Origin: Candidatus Binatia bacterium
GTDB lineage: Bacteria > Desulfobacterota > Binatia > HRBIN30
Reading direction: 5' to 3'
Length of the DNA stretch: 64,000 bases
NCBI GenBank assembly: GCA_026004215.1
Contig: BPIR01000003.1
Span: 376,879-440,878 of the forward strand
Part shown: in pieces, positions 1 through 9,319 of the stretch
How positions within the stretch are numbered: the stretch's first letter is position 1
How the letters are laid out: every line of letters begins with the position of its first letter
Position numbers and translations under genes: made by a program
The notes under the pieces: generated by a model
Told to the model about the DNA's origin: nothing
What the model saw: only the letters and a program-made list of their open reading frames with translations
The model's database searches: none

Positions 1-1
1 C

Positions 2-571
2 GACACGATCACCCTGGCAAAAGAGGTAGCTTCGCTCGATTTCCTCTCCGGAGGGCGGTTTATCTTTGGCATTGGTGGCGGGTGGAACGTGGAGGAGATG
101 GCCAACCACGGCACCGAGTTTCGTACCCGTTGGAGAAAGCTACGCGAACAGGTCGCGGCGCTGAAAAAAATCTGGACCGAAGACGAGCCCGAGTTTCACG
201 GGGAGTTCGTAAATTTCGACCCCATCTGGTCTTGGCCGAAGCCCGTGCAAAAGCCGCACCCGCCCATCTTGCTGGGCGGTCATTCGCAGCAGGTACTGCG
301 CCGGGTTGTGGATTACTGCGATGGCTGGCTGCCTCTCGGAGTGCGAGGTACCGCGGTGATTCGGCAAATCGAGGAGCTCCGCCGTATCGCCGAGGAAAAA
401 GTTCGCGATCCACGAACGATCTCGATCAGCGTCTACTCCGTTCCGGCCGATCCGAAAGTGATCGAGGCCTTTCAGGCTGCCCACGTGGAGAGAGTCATCT
501 TCGGTTTGCCGCCGGCAGGGCGAGACGAAGTGCTTGCCATCCTCGACCGCTACGCCAAGCTCATTGCCTGA
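2..571 (+). CDS. LLM-class F420/flavin-dependent oxidoreductase, C-terminal part
   Basis: The frame is open from base 2, so the gene begins outside the window and only its last 189 residues are visible. The visible part starts in the middle of the luciferase-like TIM barrel: LDFLSGGRFIFGIGGGW is the usual strand and glycine loop of the family. It continues through WPKPVQKPHPPILLGGHS and the stretch ending DGWLPLG, both typical of bacterial luciferase-like (LLM) oxidoreductases of the F420-dependent TIGR03619 type. Family members use reduced F420 or FMN to reduce or oxygenate organic substrates. The substrate cannot be told from this fragment. A second, complete but distant LLM protein lies at 54742-55761. 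The family call is firm; cofactor choice is inference. Confidence 0.9.
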   Translation, partial: DTITLAKEVASLDFLSGGRFIFGIGGGWNVEEMANHGTEFRTRWRKLREQVAALKKIWTEDEPEFHGEFVNFDPIWSWPKPVQKPHPPILLGGHSQQVLRRVVDYCDGWLPLGVRGTAVIRQIEELRRIAEEKVRDPRTISISVYSVPADPKVIEAFQAAHVERVIFGLPPAGRDEVLAILDRYAKLIA

Positions 572-741
572 GTGCTTCGGGAATCTCCTGGGTGCTTTCG
601 TCCACGGGGCCAGCGGGATCGGTGAAGCGTGGCTTGTCTGCGCGCGCCGATTTTAGGCACGAGCTCGGAGTGGGGTCGGTCCGACTTTCAGGTAAAACTC
701 GGTTCTTGCCTAGGTGGCTCGAGCTGTCGTAAATCATAGGC

Positions 742-1377
742 ATGGCACAGGAATCGTGGGGCGTGCGGGCCGTCCGAGGCTGGGTGGTTTTGGCGAGCGC
801 ATTGGTCTTGGCGTCGTGTGCGGGAGATGGCGGTGCCGGCGATGATCAGAGCCCGGGCGATGCGGCTCCCGGAATTGCCCGCGACTCTGACACCGATGTT
901 TGGCGCCATGAAATCCCACTGGGCGAGCCGGAGGACGTTCCTGCAGCGGTGTTGTCACTGCGTTCCGGTGGTGCCCAGGTGGCGTCCGGACAAGTGGTGG
1001 ACCTGTGTATGAACTTGGACGTGAACAATGGCCGAATTGCTGGCCTGCAGGCGGATTTGCTTTGGGACCCGGGCTGTCTCGAAGCGGTCGCAGATGCGGG
1101 GGACGGTGCAGCCTGTACCGTGAATCCCGACACGGGCCGGTCCGTGTTTGCAACTCGGCGCCTAGCTCCGGGGCGCATGCGGACGGTGCTCCTGAATGTT
1201 TTGGACACTCGTCCGATCCCCGCAGATGTTGAACAGTTAGGTTGCTGTTCTTTCCGAGTGATCGGTGCCGCTGGAGCCCGTTGCGAGGTGAATTGGACGT
1301 TCGTGATCCTGAGTGACCCGCGCGGTGAGCGCCTGCGGGCCGAGCTGCGGCCGGGTGTAGTGGAGGTTGGCGGCTGA
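742..1377 (+). CDS. Cohesin-like domain lipoprotein
   Basis: This 211-residue protein starts with a basic, hydrophobic leader ending in the lipobox-like VLASC (Cys about 26), so it is probably lipid-anchored outside the cytoplasm. After a short acidic spacer, residues about 65-205 look like a cohesin-type beta-sandwich: a V.LCMNLDV strand, IAGLQADLLWDPGCL (the cohesin pattern of a conserved G followed by a D-P pair), and late strands ending in GVVEV. Several Cys residues probably form disulfides. In other bacteria such domains bind dockerin EF-hand pairs, which occur here in three other secreted proteins (20892, 59577 and 60278). The binding role is inference. The family assignment rests on the strand pattern and was not tested by a search. 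Confidence 0.6.
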   Translation: MAQESWGVRAVRGWVVLASALVLASCAGDGGAGDDQSPGDAAPGIARDSDTDVWRHEIPLGEPEDVPAAVLSLRSGGAQVASGQVVDLCMNLDVNNGRIAGLQADLLWDPGCLEAVADAGDGAACTVNPDTGRSVFATRRLAPGRMRTVLLNVLDTRPIPADVEQLGCCSFRVIGAAGARCEVNWTFVILSDPRGERLRAELRPGVVEVGG

Positions 1378-1663
1378 AGGGTGGCTTCCGGAGGGAAGGT
1401 TGCCGCCTGGCGCTGTGTCCGTGGTTGCGGTGCGGAATCGCAATCCCGGGCTCGATCTAGTACCGGGCTTTTCCTTTACACCGCAGCGGGCGCGCGCTGC
1501 CCTCGTATCGCCAGGGCTCGCCCACGCCGCCGCGCGCATTTCCGCACAACTGCGCGGCTACGAGGCAATTTGCGCAGCAGCGCGGAGGGTCCAACCCGTC
1601 CAGTGAGAAAAAGTGTGTTGGGTCGGTTGACACCAATGCGCGAAGCAAGTAGCCGACCGGGCT

Positions 1664-3826
1664 ATGGCGAGGATCCGGCGTCGGGTTGGGATGTGGTTTG
1701 GGCTGGTCGGTTTGCTGGCATGGTGCGTACCCGGCTGCGGTGACAACCAAATTACGAGCGAAGCTGTTCCGACTGCGACGTTCACCGTCGGAGTATTCCC
1801 CACTTCTACGGCCACGACTGCCGTGGGAACTCCGACTGCATCTCCTACACCCTCCACGACGAGCTCGCCGACAGCGAGTCCGACACCGAGCTTCACCGCC
1901 GTCCACACGGCGACGTCAACGCGAGTTCCCACCGCTACTGCTACTCCCACATTCACCCCGACGGTGCTGCGCCCGGCGCAGCTTTTATTCTCTCTCGATG
2001 CGAGCAATCCGCGCAATCCGTTTCCGAGTGACCGCTTGCTGGGGCCAGACGGACGGCCTGATGTGCCGCCGGAGTACTTGCAAATACCGCTGCCGAATTC
2101 GGCGGCATTCGACGCGGTCCGAGCCTTTGGCGCCGAAGTTGCCCGGCAATTGCGCGCATTGGACGGCTTCTCCACCTTCGCGCCCATTCGCTTGCCGTTC
2201 GATCGGCCGGTGGTCGTAGACTCGGGTTTCTATCCGCGAGGGATTTGGCTTCTCAAGTATTCGGATCTCGAGGCGGCACCCGTACCGATTACTGCGTCCT
2301 ACTACGCGCCCGACATGGTACTGGAAGTTTACCCCGTGGTGCCGCTGGAACCGCAAACCACGTATGCCGTGGTGGTGACGGACGAGTTGATGGATGCCGA
2401 GGGATTTCGCGTGCAAGCGAGCGAGGATTTTCGGCGCCTAGTCAACGGGAGCGACTTGGATTCCAGCGCAGCCGCGTGGCGGGAACGCTTGGTGCCGGTT
2501 TGGGAGTTCTTAGAAGGGTCGTTTGGGTTGCGGCGCGAGCGTTTGGTGCTGGCGGACTTGTTCACCACACAAAGCACCGTGAGCGATTTGGTCGCGATCC
2601 GCCAGAGGCTCGATGCTGGTGCGCTCTCCCCCGGGCTACCTGTATTGGACCGTCCTCTGGGCGACTTGCAGACGGGTATCTTCCCGGAAGGGAGTGACGG
2701 CTACGCCAATTTGATCGGCAGCCGTAGCTCTCCGAACGTGTCTGCCGTCGCGGTGGGCTACTTCGAGTCTTTCGACTTTCGCGACCGCCCGAACGGCGCC
2801 TTTGACCCGGCGAAAATCGAGGGCTCGGTGACACCGGGCACCAACAAAGTGGATTTCTACATGGTCCTGCCGAAAGCGGAACGTCCGGCCCGTGGCTATC
2901 CGGTGGTGATTTTCGGGCACGGCTTGGGTGGCTCGGGGCGCGATGTCACCCAAATCGCCCGGATGAACGTCAACGTGCCTCTCGTGGGGATCGCAATCTC
3001 TGCGTTGCAGCATGGGCGGCGCGGCAATGTGGTCAACTTTTTCAACCTGCAAAACATCGCGACCACGCGAGAATATTTCCGCCAAACCATTGCGGATTTC
3101 TTGCAGCTTACCCGCATGATTCAAAACGCCCATGCTGCGGGCATCGAGCCGTTCGATCGAATCGATCCGAATCGCATCCATTACTTAGGAGGGTCGCTCG
3201 GGGGCATCATGGGCACGCTGTTCATGGCGGTAGAGTCACGAGTGCTCGTGGGGATGTTGAGCGTGCCGGGAGGAGGGTTGCCCAACATCCTCGCTTCGCG
3301 GGAGATTCGGCAACTCATCGAGCCACTCTTGGGAATCTTCGTGGGGCTGACACCGGATAGCCCTTACTTTGCGCCGTTTTTGCGCCGCTTTCAGCAAACG
3401 GCCCAGTGGGCGTTGGACCCTGCGGACCCGATCAATTATGCACCGTACGTCATTGCCCCCAGCCGCCGCTTGCCCGGTGCCCCGCCGAAGCGCATCCTCA
3501 TGCACGAGGGGATCGTAGACCCGATCGTGCCCAATCGGACGACCGAAGATTTAGCGCTGGCCATGCAGTTACCCGATTTGAATCTCACGGCGGGTTGCTC
3601 CAGCTCGGCCGGCTGTAGCGGCATTTGGCGTTTCGTCATGACGGAGTACGGCAAGGGCGAGTTCGATGGACACGGCGTGACCGCCACCCTGGAGGAAGCC
3701 ACTCGTCAAGCGTTTGCTTTCTTGCTGAGCGACGGAACGTATATCCCCGATGCAAGGCCAGGCGCCGTAATCGATCTCGACTCTTTGCCGAGCACCTCGG
3801 CGACTCTGGAGGCGCTTGGGTGGTGA
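1664..3826 (+). CDS. Extracellular lipase/esterase-like lipoprotein (VolA/Pla-1-type)
   Basis: This 720-residue protein has a signal sequence ending WCVPGC, a plausible lipobox. A Ser/Thr/Pro-rich linker follows (residues about 40-105, repeats of the PTASPTPS kind). A domain beginning LFSLDASNPRNPFPSDRL resembles the N-terminal domain of bacterial virulence-factor lipases (Lipase_bact_N). The C-terminal half is an alpha/beta hydrolase: YPVVIFGHGLGGSGRD (oxyanion strand), a nucleophile elbow HYLGGSLGGIMG, an Asp in EGIVDPIVPN, and a candidate His in FDGHGV. It probably hydrolyses lipid esters at the cell surface; the substrate is not known. The ATG at 1664 directly precedes the leader; no strong Shine-Dalgarno is seen. 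The linker makes a long Val-rich antisense frame, which is a shadow. Confidence 0.78.
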   Translation: MARIRRRVGMWFGLVGLLAWCVPGCGDNQITSEAVPTATFTVGVFPTSTATTAVGTPTASPTPSTTSSPTASPTPSFTAVHTATSTRVPTATATPTFTPTVLRPAQLLFSLDASNPRNPFPSDRLLGPDGRPDVPPEYLQIPLPNSAAFDAVRAFGAEVARQLRALDGFSTFAPIRLPFDRPVVVDSGFYPRGIWLLKYSDLEAAPVPITASYYAPDMVLEVYPVVPLEPQTTYAVVVTDELMDAEGFRVQASEDFRRLVNGSDLDSSAAAWRERLVPVWEFLEGSFGLRRERLVLADLFTTQSTVSDLVAIRQRLDAGALSPGLPVLDRPLGDLQTGIFPEGSDGYANLIGSRSSPNVSAVAVGYFESFDFRDRPNGAFDPAKIEGSVTPGTNKVDFYMVLPKAERPARGYPVVIFGHGLGGSGRDVTQIARMNVNVPLVGIAISALQHGRRGNVVNFFNLQNIATTREYFRQTIADFLQLTRMIQNAHAAGIEPFDRIDPNRIHYLGGSLGGIMGTLFMAVESRVLVGMLSVPGGGLPNILASREIRQLIEPLLGIFVGLTPDSPYFAPFLRRFQQTAQWALDPADPINYAPYVIAPSRRLPGAPPKRILMHEGIVDPIVPNRTTEDLALAMQLPDLNLTAGCSSSAGCSGIWRFVMTEYGKGEFDGHGVTATLEEATRQAFAFLLSDGTYIPDARPGAVIDLDSLPSTSATLEALGW

Positions 3827-3865
3827 AAGAAAACGCCCACCGGGGCTGCCTGCGGGAACGGCGCG

Positions 3866-4456
3866 ATGGCGGCAACGATTGAGCCAGCGGTGCGCGAATT
3901 CATTGCGCGGCAGCACGTGTTTTTCGTGGCCACGGCGCCGCTGGCAAAAGACGGTCACATCAACGTTTCGCCAAAAGGACTGGACTCGCTGCGCGTGCTG
4001 GATGAACGTACGGTTGCGTACGTAGACCTTACGGGCAGCGGCGCGGAAACCATCGCGCACCTGCGCGAGAACGGGCGTATTACTCTTATGTTTTGCGCAT
4101 TCGAGGGCGATCCGAAAATCGTGCGAGTCTATGGCCGGGGCGAAGCGATCGAACCCGACCATCCGGAATTTGGCGTCTTGCTGAAACACTTCCGGAATTG
4201 GCCAGGCTTGCGGGCGATCATTCGCATCCATGTGGAACGAGTGGCGCAGTCCTGCGGTTACGGAGTGCCCCTGTACCAATTTGTCGGTGACCGATCGCGA
4301 CTGATCGACTGGGCGCAACAAAAGGGACCGCAAGGTTTGCGCGATTATCAGCAGCGTCACAACCGCTGGAGTATCGATGGACTGCCAGGGCTGCGCATGG
4401 CAGCGGGCAGCACCCGAGGTGACGATTCTTCGACGACCTCGTCGTCGAGCTCCTAG
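3866..4456 (+). CDS. Pyridoxamine 5'-phosphate oxidase-family protein
   Basis: A 196-residue protein with the split-barrel FMN-binding fold. The N-terminal stretch IARQHVFFVATAPLAKDGHI and NVSPKG is the characteristic first barrel strand and phosphate-binding turn. It continues with AYVDLTGSGAETIAHLRENG and the strand pair ITLMFCAFEG and VRVYGRGEAI. These features match the general-stress/PNPOx-like subgroup rather than true PdxH, because the C-terminal PLP-binding domain is absent. Related proteins bind FMN, F420 or haem, so its reaction cannot be fixed from sequence; an F420 role would agree with the LLM oxidoreductases nearby. The C-terminus ends in a Ser-rich tail after the fold. Confidence 0.82.
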   Translation: MAATIEPAVREFIARQHVFFVATAPLAKDGHINVSPKGLDSLRVLDERTVAYVDLTGSGAETIAHLRENGRITLMFCAFEGDPKIVRVYGRGEAIEPDHPEFGVLLKHFRNWPGLRAIIRIHVERVAQSCGYGVPLYQFVGDRSRLIDWAQQKGPQGLRDYQQRHNRWSIDGLPGLRMAAGSTRGDDSSTTSSSSS

Positions 4457-4461
4457 TTGGT

Positions 4462-5295
4462 TTAGGGCTCACCCTGCGCGTGCGGATCCCGGAGGCGGTT
4501 GATCAAGCGAATACAGACTTGGGCGTGCAACGCGGGGTTCGTCGCCACAATTTGGTCGCCGAAAAGATCGAGAGGCTGACCGGTAAAGGTGCTGACCATC
4601 CCACCGGCCTCCCCAACGATCAGACTTCCTGCCGCCACATCCCAGGCGTGTAAGCGCCACTCCCAGAAACCGTCGTAGCGACCGGCCGCCACCCAGCACA
4701 AATCGAGCGCGGCTGATCCGAACCGGCGCACGTCTTGTGCCGCAGCGACGAAATCGCGGAAGAACGCCACATAGTAGTCTGCGCGTTGCTGCCGGTCGTA
4801 GGGAAACCCCGTGGCCAGCAGTGCCCGGTGAATCGAGTTCGTCGTGGAGACAACGACGCGCTTGCCGTTTAAAAACGCACCGCCGCCGCGCTCGGCTACG
4901 AACAGTTCGTCGCGCATCGGGTCGTACACAACCCCCACTTGGATGTGGGTGCCACGCCCGAACGCCACCGACACAGCAAAATGCGGCACTCCGTGCACGA
5001 AATTCACAGTGCCGTCGAGCGGGTCCACGTACCAAGCGGGTTCATCACGGCTGGGGACGCGTTGGGCAAGGCCCGTGCTCGCTTCCTCGGCGACGAGCAC
5101 GTGATCCGGAAAAGCGGAGCGGATGCGAGCCACGATAATCTGCTCCGCTTCCTTGTCCGTGTTCGTGACTAAATCCACCGGCCCTTTGTATTCGACATGG
5201 CGCGCTTGTGCCCAGGCTTGCCGAATGCGCTCTCCAGCCGCGCGGACTGCGTCGATCGCCAGAGAGACTACATCCGTCTGCATCTTGGTTGGCAT
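4462..5295 (-). CDS. suhB: Inositol-1-monophosphatase family protein
   Basis: A 277-residue Mg-dependent phosphatase of the SuhB/IMPase family. All three metal sites are visible: EE in LVAEEAS (residues about 73-74), DPLDGTVNF (about 92-100), and WDVAAG near the C-terminus. The start is ATG at 5295, because a GGAGGA Shine-Dalgarno lies 5-6 bases upstream (bases 5300-5307 on the complement). The longer frame to 5412 has no such signal and adds an unconserved leader. The family hydrolyses inositol-1-phosphate and related sugar phosphates, and in some bacteria also acts as a ribosome/antitermination factor; which role applies here is unknown. It is convergent with the PNPOx-like gene, with only 5 bases between the two stops. 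Confidence 0.9.
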   Translation of the reverse strand: MPTKMQTDVVSLAIDAVRAAGERIRQAWAQARHVEYKGPVDLVTNTDKEAEQIIVARIRSAFPDHVLVAEEASTGLAQRVPSRDEPAWYVDPLDGTVNFVHGVPHFAVSVAFGRGTHIQVGVVYDPMRDELFVAERGGGAFLNGKRVVVSTTNSIHRALLATGFPYDRQQRADYYVAFFRDFVAAAQDVRRFGSAALDLCWVAAGRYDGFWEWRLHAWDVAAGSLIVGEAGGMVSTFTGQPLDLFGDQIVATNPALHAQVCIRLINRLRDPHAQGEP

Positions 5296-5590
5296 GAAGG
5301 TTCCTCCACCCCCGGGCACTAACTCCGTGCGCGGATCTACTCGAAGAGAGTTGCTCGCTAGCAAGTAGGTCGTGTTGGTTGCAAGGAAATCGGATTGGCG
5401 GCCCCAGCACACCCCGTGCGGTCGGCCCGCAACGGCTGCAAAAGCCGGGGATCGGAAGGATGTTCGGCTGGAGCAGGGAGGCCCGACTCTGGTCGTTTGC
5501 CCTCGGCCGCTGCCGTTCCCGTCCGTGCAAAGTTAGAGTAGACAAGCTTGGCCTTCTGTAGGATAGGGTGCTCCAGCGAGGAGGTGGGTT

Positions 5591-6535
5591 GTGACTTCGC
5601 AGAGGGGAACGATGAAGCTGTCGCAACGAGATCGGGAACGCCTGGAATATGCCCTCGGCTCGACTCCCGTCAACGTCATGAAGAGCTTGTTCGGGCCGGG
5701 CTCGCTGACTTGGGAGGTGAACCGCGAGGCGGTGCTGCTCGCGGGCGGAGGTTGCGCTCTGCTGTTGCAAGTGGCCCATCCGCTAGTCGCGGCGGGTGTG
5801 GCCGAGCACAGCAATTTTCGAGAACGCCCTCTGGATCGGCTGTACCGCACCCTCGACTTGATGCTCACCATCACGTTTGCGCCGGCTGCCCAGGCGGTGC
5901 GCGCCGTGCGAGAGATCGAACGACGCCATGCTCCGGTTCGCGGCTACCTCGCCGAGGCAGCGGGGCCATTTGTTCGCGGCACGCCTTATCGGGCCTCTGA
6001 CCCGGCCTTGCTGTTTTGGGTGCATGCAACCTTGGTGCACACCGCCGCACAAGTGTTCGAGATGTTCGTGCGCCCGCTCACGGCCGCGGAGCTTGCGCGG
6101 TATTACGACGAGTCCAAAGTGATTGCCCGGCTGTTTGGTGTGGCCGAATCCGACATCCCGCCGACTTGGCGCCGATTCCAAGACTACTTCGAGCGGATGG
6201 TGAAGGGAGAGGAGCTCGCCGTCAGCGAACAGAGTCGGGCCATTGCGCGGGCCATTTTGTGGCCCGAGAGGCCCCTGTGGCTTCGCGGGGTGATGCCGCC
6301 GGCGCGCTTATTGTCCATTGGTTTGCTGCCGGAGCCGGTCCGTGCTCGTTACGGTTTTCGCTGGCCCGCGTGGCAGGAACACGCGTTCCGTGCACTGGTC
6401 GCCGCGGGGCAGCTCGCTTTGCCTTGGGTGCCCCGCTCTTTGCGGGATTTTCCCCATGCCAGGGAAGGACAAGAGCGGGAGCGGCAGCCGAGCCCGTTGG
6501 GCACCCTGCAGCGCAGCAAGTCCGTGGCCGCCTGA
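5591..6535 (+). CDS. MpaB/Lcp-family oxygenase (DUF2236)
   Basis: A 314-residue protein of the oxygenase MpaB family (also called DUF2236; relatives include latex-clearing protein and mycophenolic-acid oxygenase). Family hallmarks seen are FGPGSLTWEVNREAVLLAGG near residue 35, LLQVAHPLVAAGVAEHSNF, and the DPALLFWVHATLVHTA block around residue 140, whose His residues are expected to be haem- or metal-linked. The GTG start at 5591 is preceded by GAGGAGG about 6 bases upstream. Substrate unknown. A helix-turn-helix gene begins 79 bases downstream on the same strand and could be co-transcribed. Confidence 0.83.
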   Translation: MTSQRGTMKLSQRDRERLEYALGSTPVNVMKSLFGPGSLTWEVNREAVLLAGGGCALLLQVAHPLVAAGVAEHSNFRERPLDRLYRTLDLMLTITFAPAAQAVRAVREIERRHAPVRGYLAEAAGPFVRGTPYRASDPALLFWVHATLVHTAAQVFEMFVRPLTAAELARYYDESKVIARLFGVAESDIPPTWRRFQDYFERMVKGEELAVSEQSRAIARAILWPERPLWLRGVMPPARLLSIGLLPEPVRARYGFRWPAWQEHAFRALVAAGQLALPWVPRSLRDFPHAREGQERERQPSPLGTLQRSKSVAA

Positions 6536-6614
6536 CGGGGGTTTGCGAGCCCGCATGCGGTTAAACAAAAATTGTTTGCTTGCTTTGAGGGCGGACGTTG
6601 CTTAGGCAAGCGGC

Positions 6615-7442
6615 ATGAAGCCGCGCTCCGCCCGCAGATTCCGGCAAATCAAGGACGTGTTTTACGAAACCCGCGTCCTCATGGGGCGAGAGTACACTAT
6701 CCGCCGCTTTGCGCGCGAGGTGCTGGGTGGAGTAATTGACCCAGTGATGCTCAGTTACATCGAGAGCGGGAAGCGGTTTCCCAGCGAGGCGTTGGTTCGC
6801 CGCTTGGCGGCGATTCGCGGCGAAGACCCGCAGCCGCTTCTCGCCTTATTGTGGCGCGACCGGATGCTGTATGCCTTTGGCAAGGAGCTGCGCCGAGTGC
6901 TGTCCGCCCCGCGAGAGATCGGCAGTGTTTCCGACGCCGAACTGGCAGTCCGAGTGAGCGAAGCCATCGCGGCGTTGCCGGATGACGGGAGTTGGATTTC
7001 GCTCGCTCGGTGGCGCCGGAGTTTTCGCGACGAGGGTAGCAAAAGGGCGGGAAGGCGACGCAGTGGGCAAGTATCCGCGGACTTGGCGGAAAAGGTCGAA
7101 TCGTTGTTGCGCGAGCGCGGGCTCGTGGAAGTGGCAGGCAGTCGAGTGCGCCGGTTGCACAGGCATTACGTGGCCGAGGATCGAGAGGAGCGTATGGCAT
7201 TGGCCACCGAATTTTGTGCCTTGTTCGTGCAAGCCTTGATGGACAAGCTCGCCCTAGCGGAAACGGAGGCGGCCGCGGCGACGTATTTGCGCAACCACTT
7301 CCTTCACATCGAGATGGATCGGTGGCCGGAGTTTCGCAAGCGACTGGACGACACATTGCGCGCGCTGGCCGAAGAGTTCGCTGCGGACCCGACGCCTGCG
7401 ACGCGGTTTCTCAATGTGCTCGTGGTTGCGACTACGATGTGA
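6615..7442 (+). CDS. Helix-turn-helix (XRE-like) transcriptional regulator
   Basis: A 275-residue probable DNA-binding regulator. Residues about 22-75 (YTIRRFAREVLGGVIDPVM followed by LSYIESGKRFPSEALVRRLA) form an XRE-type helix-turn-helix with the usual Y-I-E-S-G-K-R recognition segment. The middle (about 125-200) looks like a winged-helix-type domain (ISLARWRRSF followed by LLRERGLVEVAGSRVRRL), in the style of the TIGR02147/DUF4423 regulators. The C-terminal 80 residues are helical and may be an effector or oligomer domain. Its target is unknown; the MpaB gene just upstream is the natural candidate. Confidence 0.65.
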   Translation: MKPRSARRFRQIKDVFYETRVLMGREYTIRRFAREVLGGVIDPVMLSYIESGKRFPSEALVRRLAAIRGEDPQPLLALLWRDRMLYAFGKELRRVLSAPREIGSVSDAELAVRVSEAIAALPDDGSWISLARWRRSFRDEGSKRAGRRRSGQVSADLAEKVESLLRERGLVEVAGSRVRRLHRHYVAEDREERMALATEFCALFVQALMDKLALAETEAAAATYLRNHFLHIEMDRWPEFRKRLDDTLRALAEEFAADPTPATRFLNVLVVATTM

Positions 7443-7450
7443 GGGCTTCG

Positions 7451-8095
7451 ATGATGAACGAGCGGCGCGCATGGTGGTTTTTGGGGTTCCTCATTTTGCT
7501 TCCGATCGGGTGCGGCGGCGGCAGCGGTTCTAGTGGGTTCGACGCGCGCGCTCTCGAGGAGCAGGCAATTGCCCGAGCGCTGCGCGAGCAAAGCTGCATA
7601 CGTTTACAAGCGACAGGTCAGGTCATTTGCCCCCTGGGCGCACAGAGCCCAGCGAACGCGACGGGCGAAGTGGTGGTGCGGGCGCCCATGGGAGCTGCGC
7701 TCACGTGCGTACAGGGCGCTGCGGATTGCAGCTTGGTTTTTGTGCTCGACGTCGGGCCTCTGGCTTCAGGGTACAGCGTTGGCATCGCTGTGCGCCGGCC
7801 GGACCAGGTTCGACCATGGCATGTGGTGTTAGAACCTCGCATGCTCGTCGCTGCGGGTCAGGTCGAACTCGAGGCGGAGATTTCAGCAAGCGAAGTGCTG
7901 AGTGAGGGTGGGCCAGTACCGCTACAGGTTGCGGTGCTTCTGTTTGCCGGGCCACCGCCGGCGGTGCCCGAACGTGTAGGTGCGCTCGCGGAGACGGGCG
8001 CGGAGATTGTTTTCGTAGGAGCGCCATTGCTGCCGGCACCCGCGGGGTTTGTATCCGAGAGTTCGGATGGGAGCGATCGCGGTTCCGGGCGGTAG
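7451..8095 (+). CDS. Hypothetical lipoprotein
   Basis: A 214-residue protein starting at the first of two tandem ATG codons (7451, 7454). It has a short leader ending LPIGC (Cys about 21) followed by a Gly/Ser-rich spacer, so it is probably a lipid-anchored exported protein. The rest is a beta-rich stretch without a domain I recognise. A pair of Cys (SCIRLQATGQVICP) may form a disulfide, as may a further pair (LTCVQGAADCS). The start lies 8 bases after the helix-turn-helix gene's stop, so it is probably in the same operon. The longer frame upstream (from 7214) overlaps that gene and is rejected. Function unknown. Confidence 0.6.
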   Translation: MMNERRAWWFLGFLILLPIGCGGGSGSSGFDARALEEQAIARALREQSCIRLQATGQVICPLGAQSPANATGEVVVRAPMGAALTCVQGAADCSLVFVLDVGPLASGYSVGIAVRRPDQVRPWHVVLEPRMLVAAGQVELEAEISASEVLSEGGPVPLQVAVLLFAGPPPAVPERVGALAETGAEIVFVGAPLLPAPAGFVSESSDGSDRGSGR

Positions 8096-8264
8096 CGTTG
8101 GTGTACGCCGGGCCCCGAGGCGCGTGGCTTGGCTATACGGGTTGCGATTGCATCCAGTGGCGACGAAGCCGATTGGGCGGGAGGTGCCCGGTGGGCAAAC
8201 ACTCGGCAAGTTGCTCGGTGGGCGGGCGAGCCTGTGGGGGCTCCTCGCTCACCAAGGGTGAGGG

Positions 8265-9317
8265 TTACGGGCGGGGCTGTTGCTGGGTGACACAGTGGAT
8301 TGCGCCGAGACCCCAGATGAGCTCGCGGCAGCCGATACCGATTACGCGGCGATCGGGGAACAACTCTTGAAGAGTCGCGAGCGCGTATCGGTCTTGAGGC
8401 ACGCCGAAAGTGGGCACGAGTACTGCGGCGTTGGCGATGTAAAAATTGGCGTAACTGGCCGGGAGTTGTTGCCCTTCGAAAAACACGGGGTCGGGCAGGG
8501 GGAGCGGGATAACGTGTAGAGGCCGCCCGTCCTGATCTCGCATCCGTTGCAAGCGCTGCATGTTGTCCGCGAGAGCAGGATAGTCGGGCGCAGAACGGTC
8601 CTCGGTCCACACGGCGACCACCTGGTGGGGCGAGACGAATCGCGCGAGGTCGTCCACGTGACCATCCGTATCGTCGCCCACGATGCCATCGCCAAGCCAC
8701 AAGATGTGGCGAACCCCGAGAAAGTCGCGCAACCGCCGCTCGATTTCGTCGCGCGTCAGCTCTGGGTTGCGATTGGGATTCAAAAGGCAAGCTTCAGTGG
8801 TCAGGAGACTTCCGCAGCCATTGACGTCAATGGACCCTCCTTCGAGTACCATCCCGGGCCGCGCAAGTGGTAGATGCAGCGCTTCCGCGATACGTCCCGG
8901 CACCGCATCGTCCAAATCCCACGGGGGGTACTTTCCGCCCCATGCGTTGTAATCCCAGTCCACAATGGCGGTTCGTTTCTCCCGCCGATGCACAACAAAG
9001 GTCGGTCCGTGGTCTCGTATCCAGGCATCGTTCGTGGGGATGTGAAAAAACCGCACGCGTTGGAGTGGCACGTTGCCTTCGACGAGTGTGCGCCGCGCTT
9101 GCTCCTCCATCGCGGAGTCGGCAACGAGGATCCGCACCTCTTCGCCGGGAACAAGAGCCCGGACGATTTCTGCCCACACGGGCGGTATGGCTTCGAACAG
9201 CCCCGGCCACGACTCTTCCTTGTGCGGCCACGCGAGCCATGTGGCCTCGTGAGGCTCCCACTCCGCGGGCATATGATAGCCCGAGCACCCTGGTGGAACA
9301 GACAACAACGGAGTCAC
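8265..9317 (-). CDS. aguA: Agmatine deiminase
   Basis: A 350-residue protein, close to the usual length of agmatine deiminases (peptidyl-arginine-deiminase-like guanidino hydrolases). It converts agmatine to N-carbamoylputrescine and ammonia. Visible landmarks are MPAEWEPHEATWLAWPH at the N-terminus, NDAWIRDHGP (about 96-105), WGGKYPPW (126-133), EGGSIDVNG (about 159-167), the catalytic His in DTDGHVDD (H220), and the nucleophilic Cys in GLGAIHCVTQQQP (C342). The gene follows directly (2 bases) after aguB on the same strand; together they turn agmatine into putrescine. Confidence 0.96.
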   Translation of the reverse strand: MTPLLSVPPGCSGYHMPAEWEPHEATWLAWPHKEESWPGLFEAIPPVWAEIVRALVPGEEVRILVADSAMEEQARRTLVEGNVPLQRVRFFHIPTNDAWIRDHGPTFVVHRREKRTAIVDWDYNAWGGKYPPWDLDDAVPGRIAEALHLPLARPGMVLEGGSIDVNGCGSLLTTEACLLNPNRNPELTRDEIERRLRDFLGVRHILWLGDGIVGDDTDGHVDDLARFVSPHQVVAVWTEDRSAPDYPALADNMQRLQRMRDQDGRPLHVIPLPLPDPVFFEGQQLPASYANFYIANAAVLVPTFGVPQDRYALATLQELFPDRRVIGIGCRELIWGLGAIHCVTQQQPRP

Positions 9318-9319
9318 GA

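Noticed and set aside
1627..1655. TTGACA before the lipase-like gene as a promoter
   Set aside because: No acceptable -10 at normal spacing; a single box match in this length is expected by chance.
1558..2187. Long minus-strand open frame rich in Val and Gly opposite the lipase gene
   Set aside because: It is the antisense of the Thr/Pro linker codons; no ribosome site, no known motif.
8248..8262. Small hairpin CTCACC-AAG-GGTGAG beyond the aguA stop as a terminator
   Set aside because: Six-base stem only and no T-tract; position is right but support is too weak.
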